NCBI RefSeq assembly: GCF_932294415.1
Contig: NC_065541.1
Coordinates: 48,524,290 to 48,588,289 of the forward strand
Origin: Quercus robur
Lineage: Eukaryota; Streptophyta; Magnoliopsida; Fagales; Fagaceae
Direction of reading: 5' to 3'
DNA length: 64,000 nt
A program made the translations under genes and the position numbers. The notes beneath the pieces are model-generated. The model saw only the letters and a list, made by a program, of their open reading frames with translations. It did no database searches and was not told the DNA's origin. Shown piece after piece: positions 11,431 to 23,874 of this stretch. Each line of letters begins with the position of its first letter. The first letter of the stretch is position 1.

Positions 11431-13304
11431 GGTGTCATTTATATGGATTACAATGATTATATTGATAATAGTGATAATGATCATTCTTATGATGTGGAAA
11501 ATGATGAACATGATTGATGATGATTTGATCGTCAGTTGATTATGATCGTCCAGATGAAGCTGTTCCTCGCCAGATCAATCTTCTGCACCCCGTGGACGAA
11601 CGAAAGGAAGTAGTTCGCCGGCGTTGTGCCTGCAAAAAGGTCTCCGATGCCAAAGTTAGAAAGATTGACAAAGGAGAACAATGGGAGTAATTTGCTAGAG
11701 TGTTTTCTTACCCTGCCCCTTTCGGGGTTTAGCTTTTTTATATGTGTGCTTGCAGGTCCTTTCTTCTAGCCGTTGGTGGAGTCTTGATGGAGGCTTTAAT
11801 TTAGCCTAGTAACGTCTTTGCTGGGTGTTAATGATGAGCTGCCATTCCCAACAGTCTGAAGGTTGATTAATGTCTTGTAACCGCTCCGCGAAGAGTGGGA
11901 ACGAGTGTTCGGATGTTTGAGCGACGACCTTCTCTCTTTGGACGATTTTATCAAGATCGTCCCTATCTTGCCATGTATGGACGATTACCATTTTGGTCGG
12001 GCGCATCAATGATGATGAAGAATTATATGATCTTGTTGTTGCTGAATGTCATGCTGCAGTGATATATTATATGAAATATATTGATAAACAACCTTGTAAA
12101 GATTTTGAACAACCTTGTTTGACGGGTAATGAAACGAAATGTCATGAAATGTTTAGAATGAAGTCACATGTTATCTTCTAGTTGTGTAATGTTTTATAAC
12201 ATACATATGGACTTCGGCACACAAGACATATTAGACTTGAAGAGTCAGTAGGTATATGTTTGATGATACTTGGACAAAGAGCATGTAATTGGTTGGTTCA
12301 AGAAAGATTTCAACACTTTGATGAGACTATACATAGACATTTTCATAGAGTTTTGAAGCGTCTTAACATAATGTCAATGGATATTCTCAAGTCTTCTGAC
12401 TCTACATTTAGTTTAGTTCCAAGACACATATAAAAAAATCCATTATACATGCCACACTTTCAGGTATTCATTTCATACATTCTAATTTGCTTCTAATATT
12501 TGTTAGGATTATTTCCTAAGTAACTAAAATTTATGTTCTATTATAGGACTGTATTGGTGCCATTGATGGTACACATATCCAAGTTGTTGTTGGAGACGAC
12601 AAGAAAGCTCCAGATTATAATAGAAAGGATGTTTTTAATGTGATGGCAACATGTGATTTTGATTACTTTTCACATTTGTTATAGCTGGATGGGAAGGTGT
12701 AGCATATGATAAACGTATATTCTTAGATGCTATCCATTGATAATTTGTCTACTTTCCAAAACCACTATTAGGTATATATTATTTTTATATATTAAATATG
12801 TATGAAGGATATTATTTACGTACATCTTACATATATTTTTTTCTTTTACTAGGAAAATATTATTTAGTTGATATTGGATATCCCTTAAAGAAAGGATATT
12901 TGCCACCTTAAAAGGGATAGAGGTACCATCTTTTAGATTTTCAACAAGCTAGTCGAGGGAATCACATAGAAGAGAGATTTAACTATGTTCACTCATCACT
13001 TAGAAGTGCGATTGAGCAAACTTTTGGAGTGTGGAAGAATAGATGGAAAATTTTGAAGCAAATGCCATCTTATGACATTAAGGACCAAAGAAACATTATA
13101 GTTGCTACTTGTGTTTTGCATAATTTTATTAGGAAACATGATAGGGAGGATGAGGGATTCAATTGGGATGAGCATGACTTGGACAGACCAAGAAGCAATA
13201 GTAGTAGAGTAGGTAGTAACAGACAGGCAAACGTTGAAAATATACAAGATGAGGAGATAAAATTTGTTCGTGACAAGATAGCTCGGTCCATTTGTGGGTT
13301 GTGA
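11431..13304 (+). pseudogene. PIF/Harbinger transposase pseudogene (DDE_Tnp_4, HARBI1-like)
   Basis: Plus-strand pieces match a Harbinger nuclease in order. An acidic N-terminus lies at about 11,440-11,515. A segment with ECHAAVIYYMKYIDKQPCK follows at about 12,010-12,180, and one with ICLMILGQRACNWLVQERFQ at about 12,250-12,430. DCIGAIDGTHIQVVV, the first catalytic Asp region, is at about 12,547-12,590 after an intron-like gap. SAIEQTFGVWKNRWKIL and a C-terminal tail ending in SICGL run from 13,000 to 13,304. Several stops and frameshifts break it (for example after MKSHVIF and in the middle of the DDE domain), and an unrelated element is inserted at about 11,522-12,005. The element termini were not found. 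Confidence 0.85.
11522..12005. mobile_element. Probable solo LTR or LTR fragment inside the Harbinger pseudogene
   Basis: About 485 bp with a base composition unlike its surroundings interrupt the transposase between its acidic N-terminus and the next conserved segment. It contains a stretch typical of plant Gypsy LTRs (GTGCCTGCAAAAAGGTCTCC). The ends lie within GATGAT repeats, so the target duplication is ambiguous. Fossil; no coding region. Confidence 0.5.
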
Positions 13305-14187
13305 ACAATATTTTTATTATTTCTATTTTGGTTTTTAATATTTTGGATAAGAACTTTTTTATTATTATTATAATGGATTGTCTAGTTTTGATATTGTTGG
13401 CAATGAACATTTTAATATAATTATTTTCTTAATCATTTTAATATCTTTCTCTTGATGAGTTTAAAAAAAATTTAATTTAATATTTTTGGCGATGAACATA
13501 TCTTTCTCTTGGAGTGTTTGAGTTATATTTCTCATTTTAGGGTATTTAAATACTGAATTTAGAGAACTCATCTTGCCAGTTTTTAGTTTTCAAATAACAT
13601 TGTTCAATGACACTTTTGTAAATATTTGGAAAATTGTGAGACCCACAATTTGACAATACCCAACAAGTTTTCTTTCTCTCTCCAGACTTTTCTTTTTTTC
13701 TTTTTCCCTCTCTTGCACACTGTTTTTGAATATTCTTTATTCTTCTTCTTTCTTTCTTTTATTCTTTTTATTTTCCTCTCTTTTGAATGCTGCTACTCTC
13801 TCTTCTTCTTCTCTTTTTTCTTTTTCCTGGTTTAGATGACTTGTGATGCAATTTGGCTTCTTTCATTGTATTCCCATGCTATTTTCTCTCGGCCCCTCTT
13901 TACTAGTTTTCTCATTGTAATTTTTTCTTTTGCTTCTTGTCTGGAGAACGGGTTTGCTAGATCCCAGTTGTATAATACTTATTCTTTGGATTCATTAATA
14001 AATTTTTGTCTTAACTAAAAAAAATAGTAATTTGGCTTTGATTCAGTTGTTTCGGTGAATTGTTCAAGCTTGGACTTGCAGAGGAGAGAGATCGGATGGA
14101 GAGGAAAGAGAGAAAATAAATAAATAATTACATTTTACTGATCATATTAGAAAAATTACACTTTTTCTTTAAAATACCAATACATAC
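13305..14187. other. Spacer with pyrimidine-rich stretch, no gene
   Basis: A T/C-rich low-complexity tract fills about 13,660-13,830. Open frames there reflect composition only. Confidence 0.45.
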
Positions 14188-14959
14188 TGTGGGGGGACGA
14201 GGATCCAAAAAAGCTAATAGGATAGGTAGGGGCATTTCCGATGAGGTAAACTTCATGGAATATTGGCGGTATGCCCCTAGAGAGTACTCACCTAACTTGA
14301 GAAGATGTTGAACTACCACAGTTGACAAGGGCACCGAGGACTCCTACCTAACCTCAAAAAGTTAAGAGTCAGGGGTGAAGGGAGCATGGTGCAACTCGAG
14401 GGAGAAAAAGGGTGACTTAGCATTAAACAAGGAAAAGAAGAAAAATGAAGGAAAAAACTGCCATCCCCTCTGCATTAAATGCACTATAACCACTTAACTG
14501 GCCGCATTAATGGAGAAATAACATGAATAGTGCTCACACAGCCCACACCTTGGTGTAAAACCTTTTAGCAAGGTCTTGATGGGACAAGTATTAAGAGAGA
14601 TTGATCCTAACCCTCCAAATGTAAAGTCTAGATGCATTTTGGCTAAGTGATATAAAGCCAAGAAACATTTGGATCTAGGGGAGTTCTTTTTGGGGGAGAA
14701 AGAAAGAACAGAGAGAGATTATCCAATTGTAACCTATTCCTTGGACCAAACCTGTGGACAGACACTTAGCCATTTAAGGGCTTTTTCTAGTTGAATATTT
14801 TTACTACACACCTAAGATTGGTCTGACTATTAATTTTTGTCATAGAATGGGTATTTAAAGGTTGACCTTGCACTCCACCTCTAAAAATGAATTGTGTAAG
14901 CAAATAGTAATACAATTATAACTTGCTTATTTCCTTGTTTTTACTTTTTGCTTGCCACA
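14188..14959 (+). mobile_element. Solo LTR, 772 bp, target duplication CATAC
   Basis: The block starts TGTGGGG, ends CCACA and is flanked on both sides by CATAC (14,183-14,187 and 14,960-14,964). A TATA-like GATATAAAG lies at about 14,651. There is no internal coding region, as expected after recombination between two LTRs. It shares blocks ('gcattaaatgca', 'gccgcattaatg', 'gatgggacaagta'-like) with the LTR at 44,728-45,507, so the two belong to one family. The perfect target duplication suggests moderate age. Confidence 0.9.
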
Positions 14960-15285
14960 CATACCAAACACACAATTATGTTTTTTTACTTTTAAAAAAA
15001 TGTTATTAGAAATATGGTATCAAACACATTTTTTGCATTATGAGTACTTTAAACACGTGTTTTCACAATATTTTTTAAACCACAGTTTTCACATCATTTT
15101 GAACAATACTTAAAATCTACTACCAAACAAGCCCTTAATGTGGCTTTAAAAATAGAAAACATATATATTCACATTGTTACCAAACGCTTATTTATGGTTT
15201 TTAAAATGGTGTTTGCAAAACGCACGTTTTAAAAACGCTAGTTTTTAAAACGCACATTTTGAAAGAGCTTATCCAAACAAGCCCT
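14960..15285. mobile_element. Right ends of two Harbinger-type MITEs
   Basis: ACCAAACAAGCCC followed by TTA ends one element at about 15,135. ATCCAAACAAGCCC followed by TAA ends a second at about 15,282. The second resembles the right half of the MITE at 3,312-4,210. The matching left ends were not found. Confidence 0.55.
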
Positions 15286-15416
15286 AAGTTTGGTAACTCA
15301 ACTCAAAATGCATTTTTATAGATTTCTAGGTATGAAAATGAATTTTGCTATTTTTTGTGCTTGTTTGGTAAATTTTGTTGGGACACAAAATTGGCAGAGA
15401 GGCTATGAGCAATGCC

Positions 15417-15611
15417 GACATCAATTGCTATGCTAGATTCATAATCTCCCTTTGCCTAAAAAATGAGAGCTATAAGTCGTCAATGATCAATCAGTTGCTT
15501 CTTCGAGGGATGCTGATGCAGTATGCTCCCTATGGATTTCAAGAGTCTCCTTACAGAAGCTCTCTACCTCATCAAATTGCATTTGCTTGAACTTGGGCCT
15601 CAGCTAAGTAC
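15417..15611 (-). pseudogene. KLCR pseudogene 3 (5' part of exon 2)
   Basis: The same piece of exon 2 as in units 2 and 4, read on the minus strand and ending at the acceptor. It carries the shared internal deletion and cannot encode protein. By eye about 14 of 215 positions differ from unit 2. Confidence 0.85.
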
Positions 15612-16138
15612 CTGCCATTTCCAGGCGATGCAGTTATGCTACTAAACAAAGGGAGGCGTGAACTCAAAAGTATACAATTATCTATACACCACTACTACAC
15701 AAAGGGAGGCGTGAACTCAAAAGTATCCAATTATCTATACACCACTACCACACAAAGGGAGGCGTGAACTCAAAAGTATACAATTATCTATAGCTCTGCT
15801 AACGCATATTCAAATGACAAGAACCCAAAAACTGACATTTTAAAAGAAGGCGAACAACCACATCTCACCCCATTAAAAGTCACAACAGTGCATGACAGTC
15901 GTTATTTCTCTTCCTCCTAGAATAACATCAAAACACTGCTTAGGAATTTTATCAAACACGTTGTGTTACTTGTGTGCATGCATTTTTGCATCAAATTAGT
16001 AGAGAAAACAATCACCACATTGCAACCTAAAGCCTTAAACCAAGCAATTCAATCCAAGAAAAGAGAAGATTAAAAAAAAAAACTCAGAGAGTTTAGGGAT
16101 ATTGTGATTTGTGAAGAGAGCAAAAATATTTTGAAGCC
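15612..16138. repeat. Intron-like unit spacer with short triplicated motif
   Basis: The segment 'aaagggaggcgtgaactcaa' followed by 'aagtatacaattatctata'-type sequence occurs three times between about 15,648 and 15,790, a local tandem triplication. The rest matches the spacers of units 2 and 4. Confidence 0.7.
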
Positions 16139-16350
16139 TGTCAGACAGCCGTGCGACCATCCCAACCAGCCGAAGCCAGTTGAGAACGATCCTCTACAGT
16201 TCGGTGCCTCTAACAGAGACAACGAGGCCGTTAATCACGCTCTGATCGCACGGCCATGGTTCATCCACCAGGTTTGGGGTCCTGTCTCCTTAGTGAGCAA
16301 GGATACAGAGGTACGATCCTATAGAACAGATCCTGTTCAAGTAAGGTCGT
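16139..16350 (-). ncRNA. U3 snoRNA gene, copy 3
   Basis: Full-length U3 on the minus strand with intact 5' domain, box A, C'-like and B-like boxes, closing stem and box D. A T-run lies just after the 3' end. It is nearly identical to copy 2. Confidence 0.95.
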
Positions 16351-16371
16351 GCCCTCTTAATTTATTTTACT

Positions 16372-16415
16372 ACTAATAAGCCAAAGTTCTGGTTACTATC
16401 TTGTCGATATGGGAC
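16372..16415 (-). promoter_or_regulatory. U3 promoter, copy 3
   Basis: The USE GTCCCATATCG lies at 16,405-16,415. The TATA-like element, CTTATTAG at about 16,373-16,380, differs by one base from that of copies 1 and 2 and is slightly weaker. Confidence 0.83.
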
Positions 16416-16593
16416 AATGTTGTTTGGTTTGAATCAAACTACATGTCCGTGGACAAAAAAATCTTCTGATCCTATTCCTGCAACAATAACAACAAATTAA
16501 TTAATTAATTAATTAAGAAAAAAAAAACGGGGATTAAATATGGGTCTTCAAGAGACTACCGAGAGCCTGTTTCGTGTATTATTTTTAATAGAA

Positions 16594-19500
16594 CTAGTCG
16601 CTAACCCGTGCGATGCACGGGAAAACTATTATGTATGTTGAAGTTAACAATTATTTGTCTCTTCCTCTTTGATTGTTTATTAAGATTCCAGCCTCAGAAT
16701 TTTCTATCCTTGATATAAAACATTAAATTACATAATGAAAAATATAAATCAAACTTAAATTTAAATTCAAATTCAAATTCAAATCCTTAACATCCTTAAT
16801 TATCCAATAAATATATGAAACACAAATTTAAAGAACTACTTAATTAATATTTGAAATAAATTGAAAGCCAACTTTAAAGTATTATTTGTATTTTCTTCCT
16901 TTGTTGTTTCACAGTAGCCACTGAATAACTCCTTTTATTTTCCTTGATTACAGATGTTGGTGTGAGTTGTACATTGCTTTCAACATCAACTTTTTGAAAC
17001 TTTGTAGAATCACCATCTTATTATCACATTCATTTGAAATACTACTGATGTAAGCCTGTCAATAGAATAGGTTGAGAAATCTATTAGAAACAAACACATA
17101 AAGAACAAACACAAAGATAACCAAGACAAAACCCTCAAACCCACATTGCTCCTTTTATAGAACTTGACATACAAAACAGAAAATTGGTTATATCATAGGT
17201 GCTAAAAAGTACTTAATACAGACAGTTATTTAAAAACAATGCAGAAAATTATTCAAAACAATGCAGATTTTATGAAATAGTGCAGTGCAGTGCAGTACAG
17301 TGCAGATTTTTATGAAACAGTGCAGTGTAAATTTTGGTTGTAAAAAAAAATGCAGATTCTAGATGTAAAATAGTGCAGATTTTATGTAGAAAAATAGTGC
17401 AGAAAAATAACGTTTTGAAGAAGAAAACTTTTTTAAAAATTGGATCCATAGACCAAATTTTACACATAGAGAACAAACACAAAGATAACCAAGACAAAAC
17501 CTTCAAACCCACATTACTCCTTTTATAGCACTTGACATACGAAACCTAATTTATTTAGATTCGAATACATGTTAGAAACAAAAATCCCAAAGCCAAAACC
17601 TATTAGTAAAATCACATACCAACCAATACAACAAATTAAATCATAGGAACAAATAACAGTGCTCCTTTTATAGAACTTAACATAAATAAAATAAATCCTA
17701 AAGCCAAAGCCTATTAGTAAAATCACCTATCAAACTATACAAATTTTAAGCCATGAATTGCGATTGTAACAAATAATCTCTAAAAATACACTATTTATAA
17801 TATAGGGTTCTGTATTTGCCAACATACTTGAAAAATGTAGAGGTCCATGGGTAGGAAGTATCGGAATTTGGGGGAGAAATAATTTGGGGGAGACATTAAA
17901 AGTCACAAACCAAAACAATGCAGAATTAAAACCTTTTATATAGGCAGCAATGCATCAACCACACACTAATAACACTAAAAGAAAATTACACAATTAACTT
18001 TTCATATATACATTACTAATTAAATTCACACACATGCTCAATGTTTCGGTATCATATTTCACTAAACAATCAATGAGTAAAATAAGAAACATAGAAATAT
18101 GATACACACCAACATTGATGTAATACACTAAAAAAAATAGAACTAACATAGTGATGACAATGCAAGAATACACAGAAGGTTCATTTCACTTATAAATGGC
18201 CTCGCTAAATGGTCAACAACAGAAGAGACATATGACAGAGAAAGCACAAGATTAAAGCTACTACAAAAGAAAATGAGCATTTTGAACTTACCAGTTACCA
18301 GTACTGCCCAAAAACAATGTAAAGTATGAAAAATCAGCAGATCCAAAGAGAATATATATTGGAAACTTAATTGGATTAGGAATCTCTCCACTTATGACTG
18401 TCAACCTTAGCATCAAAACTTCTCTCTTCTTGTATCCATCTGGGTTGGAAGAAACACAATGAGAAAGAAACATAAATCTTGCATACTTTCATGAGTTGGA
18501 GGACCCTAAAATCATCATTAACATATATCACAAATTACAATGAGAAAGAAACATTGTTAAATCTACATTGAAAATTTAAACACTGCCAAAATTCAAACAT
18601 TTTTTGAGGGCTGAGTTATTGTTTTTCATAATTATAGTTGTCGGATGCTTTGGCTAGGTAATTTGACACATATTGATTTGAACTTAAAGCATCTCTTGAA
18701 ATAGCCACCACTATAGAAGGATCTTATAAATTATTGAGAAACAAAGACTTTTAATTTTTTTTTTCAATCAATTAAACAAATAAATGCATACCTAATAAAA
18801 TCAATCTAAACCATGATATAAGGTTGGTACAAAATCAAGGAAGACAATAAGCAAACAATTTTATATTTGAGAATTATAAAAGAATCTACTAAATTGAATT
18901 GATTATAGATTATAACTAAGCTTTCTTAGTCCATTAGTTATTCACTGATAAACACAATCCAAAACAAACTTGGACTATGTTAAGGTCAAAAGCTATCTTT
19001 ATAACCCATGCCTCCAAGCCAGGCATTTTGTCAAACACTTTGAGGATGATGGGGTTGGCCTCTTTTCTCTTCTCATGCAGTGAAGAACTGTTAGAACTAC
19101 GGGTTTCCATTATTTATTAAACAATCCAAAATTAGAAAAAGAGAGATAGAGATAGACCTGATGCCAACGGTGACAACCAAAAAGGCAACCACACCTCTGC
19201 TAGGATTCAGTTGGCATTGGGACTGAGTAATTGGCATCATCATCATTACCTGAAACTGAAACTCAAAAAATAAGATTTAGAGAAAATCATAGAGAAAGAA
19301 TTTCTTGAGACTAACCTACCCAAACCTTCAAAACAGAAATAAATTCGCCACAAAATGCAAAATAGCAGTAGCCCCAACATAACATTCCACAGTCTAGCAT
19401 ATAAAAAACCGAAAGATTATATTACCCATTAAACTTGTTTACTGTTTCATAATGTACAAAACTAACTTATGTTTACAATGCCTGTATAATAAATTATAGA

Positions 19501-19961
19501 AAAGGAAAACCAATGTAAGATAAATACAACAAAAAATACCATACATCAAACCAAAACAAACCCAGAATCAAAACCAAATTAAAGAATCCTAGGAAAATAA
19601 AAATCCAATAAAAATTGCATTAAAAAACAATTCAATACCAGGATTTTAATGATTCTTCTTTGGTATAACTCTGACAACAAAGGAAGAAGAAGATGTAGAA
19701 ACTCTGCAAAAAACAAAAAATCAATTAAGAGGAAAGAGAAAAAGGAAAGAAGCACACCACAAAGCAACGATCGGGTTTTCTGAAGGACGGCTCAATCGGC
19801 TGGGTCGGACTAATGGACGGGCTAGGAGGCAATTGTGGAGGCCACTTTCGCCTTCAACGGTGGCGATGTCAACAACCCTGGTTAGATTCAGAGAAAGGTG
19901 AGAGATAAAGACCGATGGCGTTTGGGATTGAAATTCAGAGTTGGGTTTTGGGGAGAAAGGT

Positions 19962-20002
<41 letters not shown>

Positions 20003-20206
20003 TCAGCGTAGGGTTTGTGGGTACTGGGTATCGGGTTTGCTTTTTATGATTTTGGAAAAATATTTTGGGCTTCTTATTGTTATTTTTTATAATTTAATTA
20101 ATGTTTTTTTTATAATTTAATTAATGTTTTTTTTTTAAATTTAATTAATGTTGATGTAGAAAATTGTGGAAGCTTCAAAAGCTTTGGTTTTATATATATA
20201 TATAGA
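16594..20206 (-). mobile_element. Non-autonomous Helitron, 3.6 kb
   Basis: On the minus strand the element starts TCTATATATATATATA after an A. It ends with the hairpin CCCGTGC-ATC-GCACGGG, then TTAGCGA and CTAG, followed by T. These are the standard Helitron hallmarks: 5' TC, a subterminal 3' hairpin, 3' CTRR and insertion between A and T without duplication. I saw no Rep/helicase coding sequence. The interior includes short tandem TGCAG-rich repeats at about 17,270-17,410 and a GA microsatellite at about 19,968-19,999. A possible captured gene segment at about 19,000-19,950 was not identified. Confidence 0.88.
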
Positions 20207-21463
20207 TGACTAAGGTTGTGTACGGAGAAAAGTTGAAAAAAAAAAAGTAAATTTTTTACTATCTAATTTATTTTTACTGTTATTCATACGTCTAGTACTT
20301 TTTGGTACTATTTATGGATTCCACTATACTATTTCAATTACCATTTAGCTTTATTTACAATATTTAGTAAAAAAATTTTAATTTCAACTAAATAAGTTAT
20401 TCCCAAATAAACTCTAAATTATATGTTGATCTTCAACCTTTGCAACACTCTTCCTCTTTATGGAATGGACATCAATTGTGAACAAAATATGTAACATAGA
20501 ACATAGACATACAACCTACCACTATGGCTGAGCGACTATGAGATATGGCATACAATTTTGGTTGGTGCCCTTAACTTCTATTTGATTAACTTTTTATTTT
20601 TATTTTTTAATAATATGTGGGTGTTGATAGAGCATCTAATCGAATCTAATTAAGTGTAGTTTTTTTTTTGGATAAATTTCAACCTATGACATCCTCTTCC
20701 GATGATCATACTTTTTATTGTCAAATCAAGACACCAATAATTTTTTGTGTAGGCAGAGATTGAACTTCAGATATCTTATTCAATCATCAGAGACTTTACT
20801 GGTTGAGTTAATTTTTTGTATAGTTTTTTGTCTTATACACATCGGGTATATAATAAATTAAAGGAAAAATCACTTAAGTTGATCCTAGATTATTGCATAA
20901 AAGACTTAAATTCATGATATTATGGGTCACTTAATGCTTGAAAATTATTAGAGAGACCTCACAATTGGGTCGGGTTAATAGAGTTTAGATCAAAATGGGT
21001 CATCCTAAACAAGTTGCAAGCAAATTGAGTTGACTGCGTTATGGGTTGACTCATATTTTTTTCACATGCAAAAATAAATAATAATAATAAATGAACAAGA
21101 AAAATGCTAAATGTCAAAAAAAAAAAATAGTAAAAAATAAAAAGTTAAATAATACATAGATTCTTAAGCTTACACAATTCAATGTTCGCTAACGATATTA
21201 TCATCATAAAAGTTAGGTGATTTGTCATTGAGTACCTAAAAAGGCAAAAACAAAATAGTTTTGATTTTTTAAAGATTTCTTACATTAAAAAAACCATAAA
21301 ATTAAAAATAGAAATTAGGTGCCCATAAATTTGGTGGCATTCTCGCGCGACATACTCATTCCTTTGAGTCTCATCCTCTAAGATATAAAATTTGTTCAAA
21401 TTGGAAACAATGAAAAAGATGTTGGCTTACTTGCAACAGATGAGGCTGACAATGCAAAAATCT
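20207..21463. repeat. Unit 3 spacer
   Basis: No gene. About 20,515-20,600 and 20,930-21,463 match unit 1 at about 5,515 and 7,290-7,840. The 20,207-20,510 part contains AT-rich MITE-like sequence. Confidence 0.65.
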
Positions 21464-23390
21464 TGTTGAGGGCCATTTGTAAGAGCCCAGGCAGATAGAA
21501 AGAAAGTCCAATAATAAGGGCAACAAGGAATTGACAAAATAGATAGCAAAAAACCATTAGGCCCAAGCGGCAGGAATAATGGATCACAGGCCCAACAAAT
21601 AAACAAATGAGTCTTGAAGAGGCAAGTGGGCTCAAAGAAGCCCGAAAAGAAAGAAATAGCATCCCATGGGCAGTGTATGAGGTAGAAAAGCGAGAAAGGG
21701 CCGCCGCAGGCCCAAGACAATGCAAACTAAAAGAGTAAGGGGTTTATGGCAGGCCTATGAATCCCAAGGATGAGAATAAGGTTATTGGGCCAGGGAAGCC
21801 CAATGAAATTAGTAAAAAGCCCATGGGAGTGTGGAATTAGCAAACAGGCCGGGGAAGCCCAAAGAAAGCAAACAGGCCGTGGATGCCCAAAGGAAAGCCC
21901 AAAGGGACATAGGAGCCCATAAGTAAAAGCAAAATAGTGGCCATGACAAGCCACTAAAAGAAGGAATAAACGGCTGGCCCAAAAGAGGCCCAGCAGGATT
22001 AAGTTATTACGGCAAGAATAACAGTACAACATTGTAAGAAATAAAGAAAACCAAGAGTGGGCCAAAGAAATGAAAGACCCATCATCAGACAAAGTCCAGC
22101 TCTTGAATGGAGCGGGAAAACAAAGAAAAGCCCACATAAAAGGCCAGAAAACACGGACGGAGAGTCTCCAGATTACGGCAAACGCATGAGCAGCAGGCAG
22201 ACTTTTGGACATATCTGAAAGGAAAGCACGCACAAGGCCTAGGCACCACCAGCCTATACCCAACCAATATGGGACGTGGTGGGGCCATGGGTCAGAGGTA
22301 AGAGGTAAAGGGGGTATGGTTTGGTGGTGGGGAGAGGGGAAAAGACCTATTTTGCGGCTCCTGCCCAAGCCCTTTTGGGAGGTACGTCTTGCTGGGATGA
22401 CAAACCACCCAAAAGAGGCAAGGTTAAGGGGGGAACCGTTAGGTGCATGCCTTGAGGAAAAGAGAGAGAAAGCATTTATGCTGTGGCAGGTAAGAGTGCT
22501 ACGGTGGACTGACGAATGAAACAAACCTGCCGTTGCCTGGCAAAGGTGAGACACACAGACGAACCCTTTGGTGGTCGGCAAGTACGCCTAGACTAGACAA
22601 AAGCGGTTAAGGGGCAAAGTGGCAAAACATTGGCCACGGCAGGCACTATAAAAGGGCCCTTGCCATGCCCTGAAAACAGGATCGAAAAACAGAGGGCATT
22701 CACGGAGTAAAAGAAAAACAGAGTAAAAGAAAACAAGAGAAAGAAAAGAAAAAGATAAGAGAGAAAAATAGAGGAAAGAATAGAGGAAATTGAGGAAAAA
22801 AGAGAGATAATACAATGGGCATGCACCAGTAGGTCGGTTTCCCTCTCTCCCCCTTCAAATCCTGCTCTCTTCCAAAACGTAACAAGGATTCCTTTTGGGC
22901 AATAACCATTCAAGTCTGACTCCCTCAAAGCCATTAATCCCCACGGTAGGATCTTTTCCTGGGAGATTATTTGCATTGAGAGGAGGCGTTCTCCCCTCTT
23001 TGGTTTTGCTTCAGCGGACCAAACTTAAAACTTGATTTATGCCCGTTCTTGATTAGTTCATATTATTTTCTTTCTCCTTTACTTTCTCTGTAAATGACAT
23101 TATCATGACTGTAATCATGTTTTATAAGTAGGGATTACTTGGCCATTTTTGTTAAATAGTCAGAATACTCTGTTTTGCTATTATTATTATATCTGTCTGC
23201 CGTAACTCATCTGAAACAGTTTTGCTTGCCGTAAGCCTACTCCTGGCAGACGAGGCATAGTTTGTGCACAAACTGGCCCAAGTTGAGTTAAAATTGGACC
23301 GGCCCCAACTCCCTTACTCAGAAACATTCGGGCCCATTACCGCAGGAGGCAGCCCAGCCCAACGCACAATACGCAAAAAAAGCCCCTACA
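21464..23390 (+). mobile_element. Solo LTR, 1,927 bp, target duplication AATCT
   Basis: The block starts TGTTGAGGG, ends CCCCTACA and is flanked by AATCT on both sides (21,459-21,463 and 23,391-23,395). Unit 1 reads uninterrupted across the same point at about 7,845, so this is a clean insertion with an empty-site copy in the same window. The core promoter TATAAAAG lies at 22,647-22,654 on the plus strand. The length and GC-rich sequence suggest a large Gypsy-type element. No internal region remains. Confidence 0.92.
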
Positions 23391-23874
23391 AATCTTATGA
23401 GTTTTATTGGAAATTTGAGGTTCAAACCAATGCTTTGAGTCTTTTATCATATCAAAGGATGTAAAAATGTTGTTTCAGTCTAAGTTTACCATATTGAGTT
23501 TATATTGTAAGCTCAATTTCTCTAAATCTTGTTGACCCGTAGTCAAAGTAGAAAGAAAACTTTATGGTGGCCACTATTTGATTCAATGTAGTCATTACAT
23601 ATGGAATGATTGATGTCATGTTACATTTACATGGTTTAGCATTTGGAATGATTTGCTAACTTTGTCTAGTTTGATTTAAATTTAAAAAAAAAGTTTTAAA
23701 AAAGGGGTTGGGTCGCAGGTTAGACAGGTTAGCCTAACTCGACCTAAAAGGAAAAAAAAAAAGGTTTGGTACGGGTCAACCTGTTTTTAGTTTGAGTAAA
23801 AAATTATTGGATTTGGGTCAAGCTAATAGATCTGGATCCAATTTTACCAGGTCTACTATTAAACAAACCCTTTA
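23391..23874. repeat. Unit 3 spacer continued
   Basis: It matches unit 1 at about 7,850-8,330. No gene. Confidence 0.75.

Noticed and set aside
13626-13835. Phe/Ser-rich open frame
   Set aside because: Pyrimidine-rich low complexity; no conserved motif.
21727-22581. Long minus-strand open frame of 284 residues
   Set aside because: It lies wholly inside a solo LTR, has no domain, and reflects the GC-rich composition.
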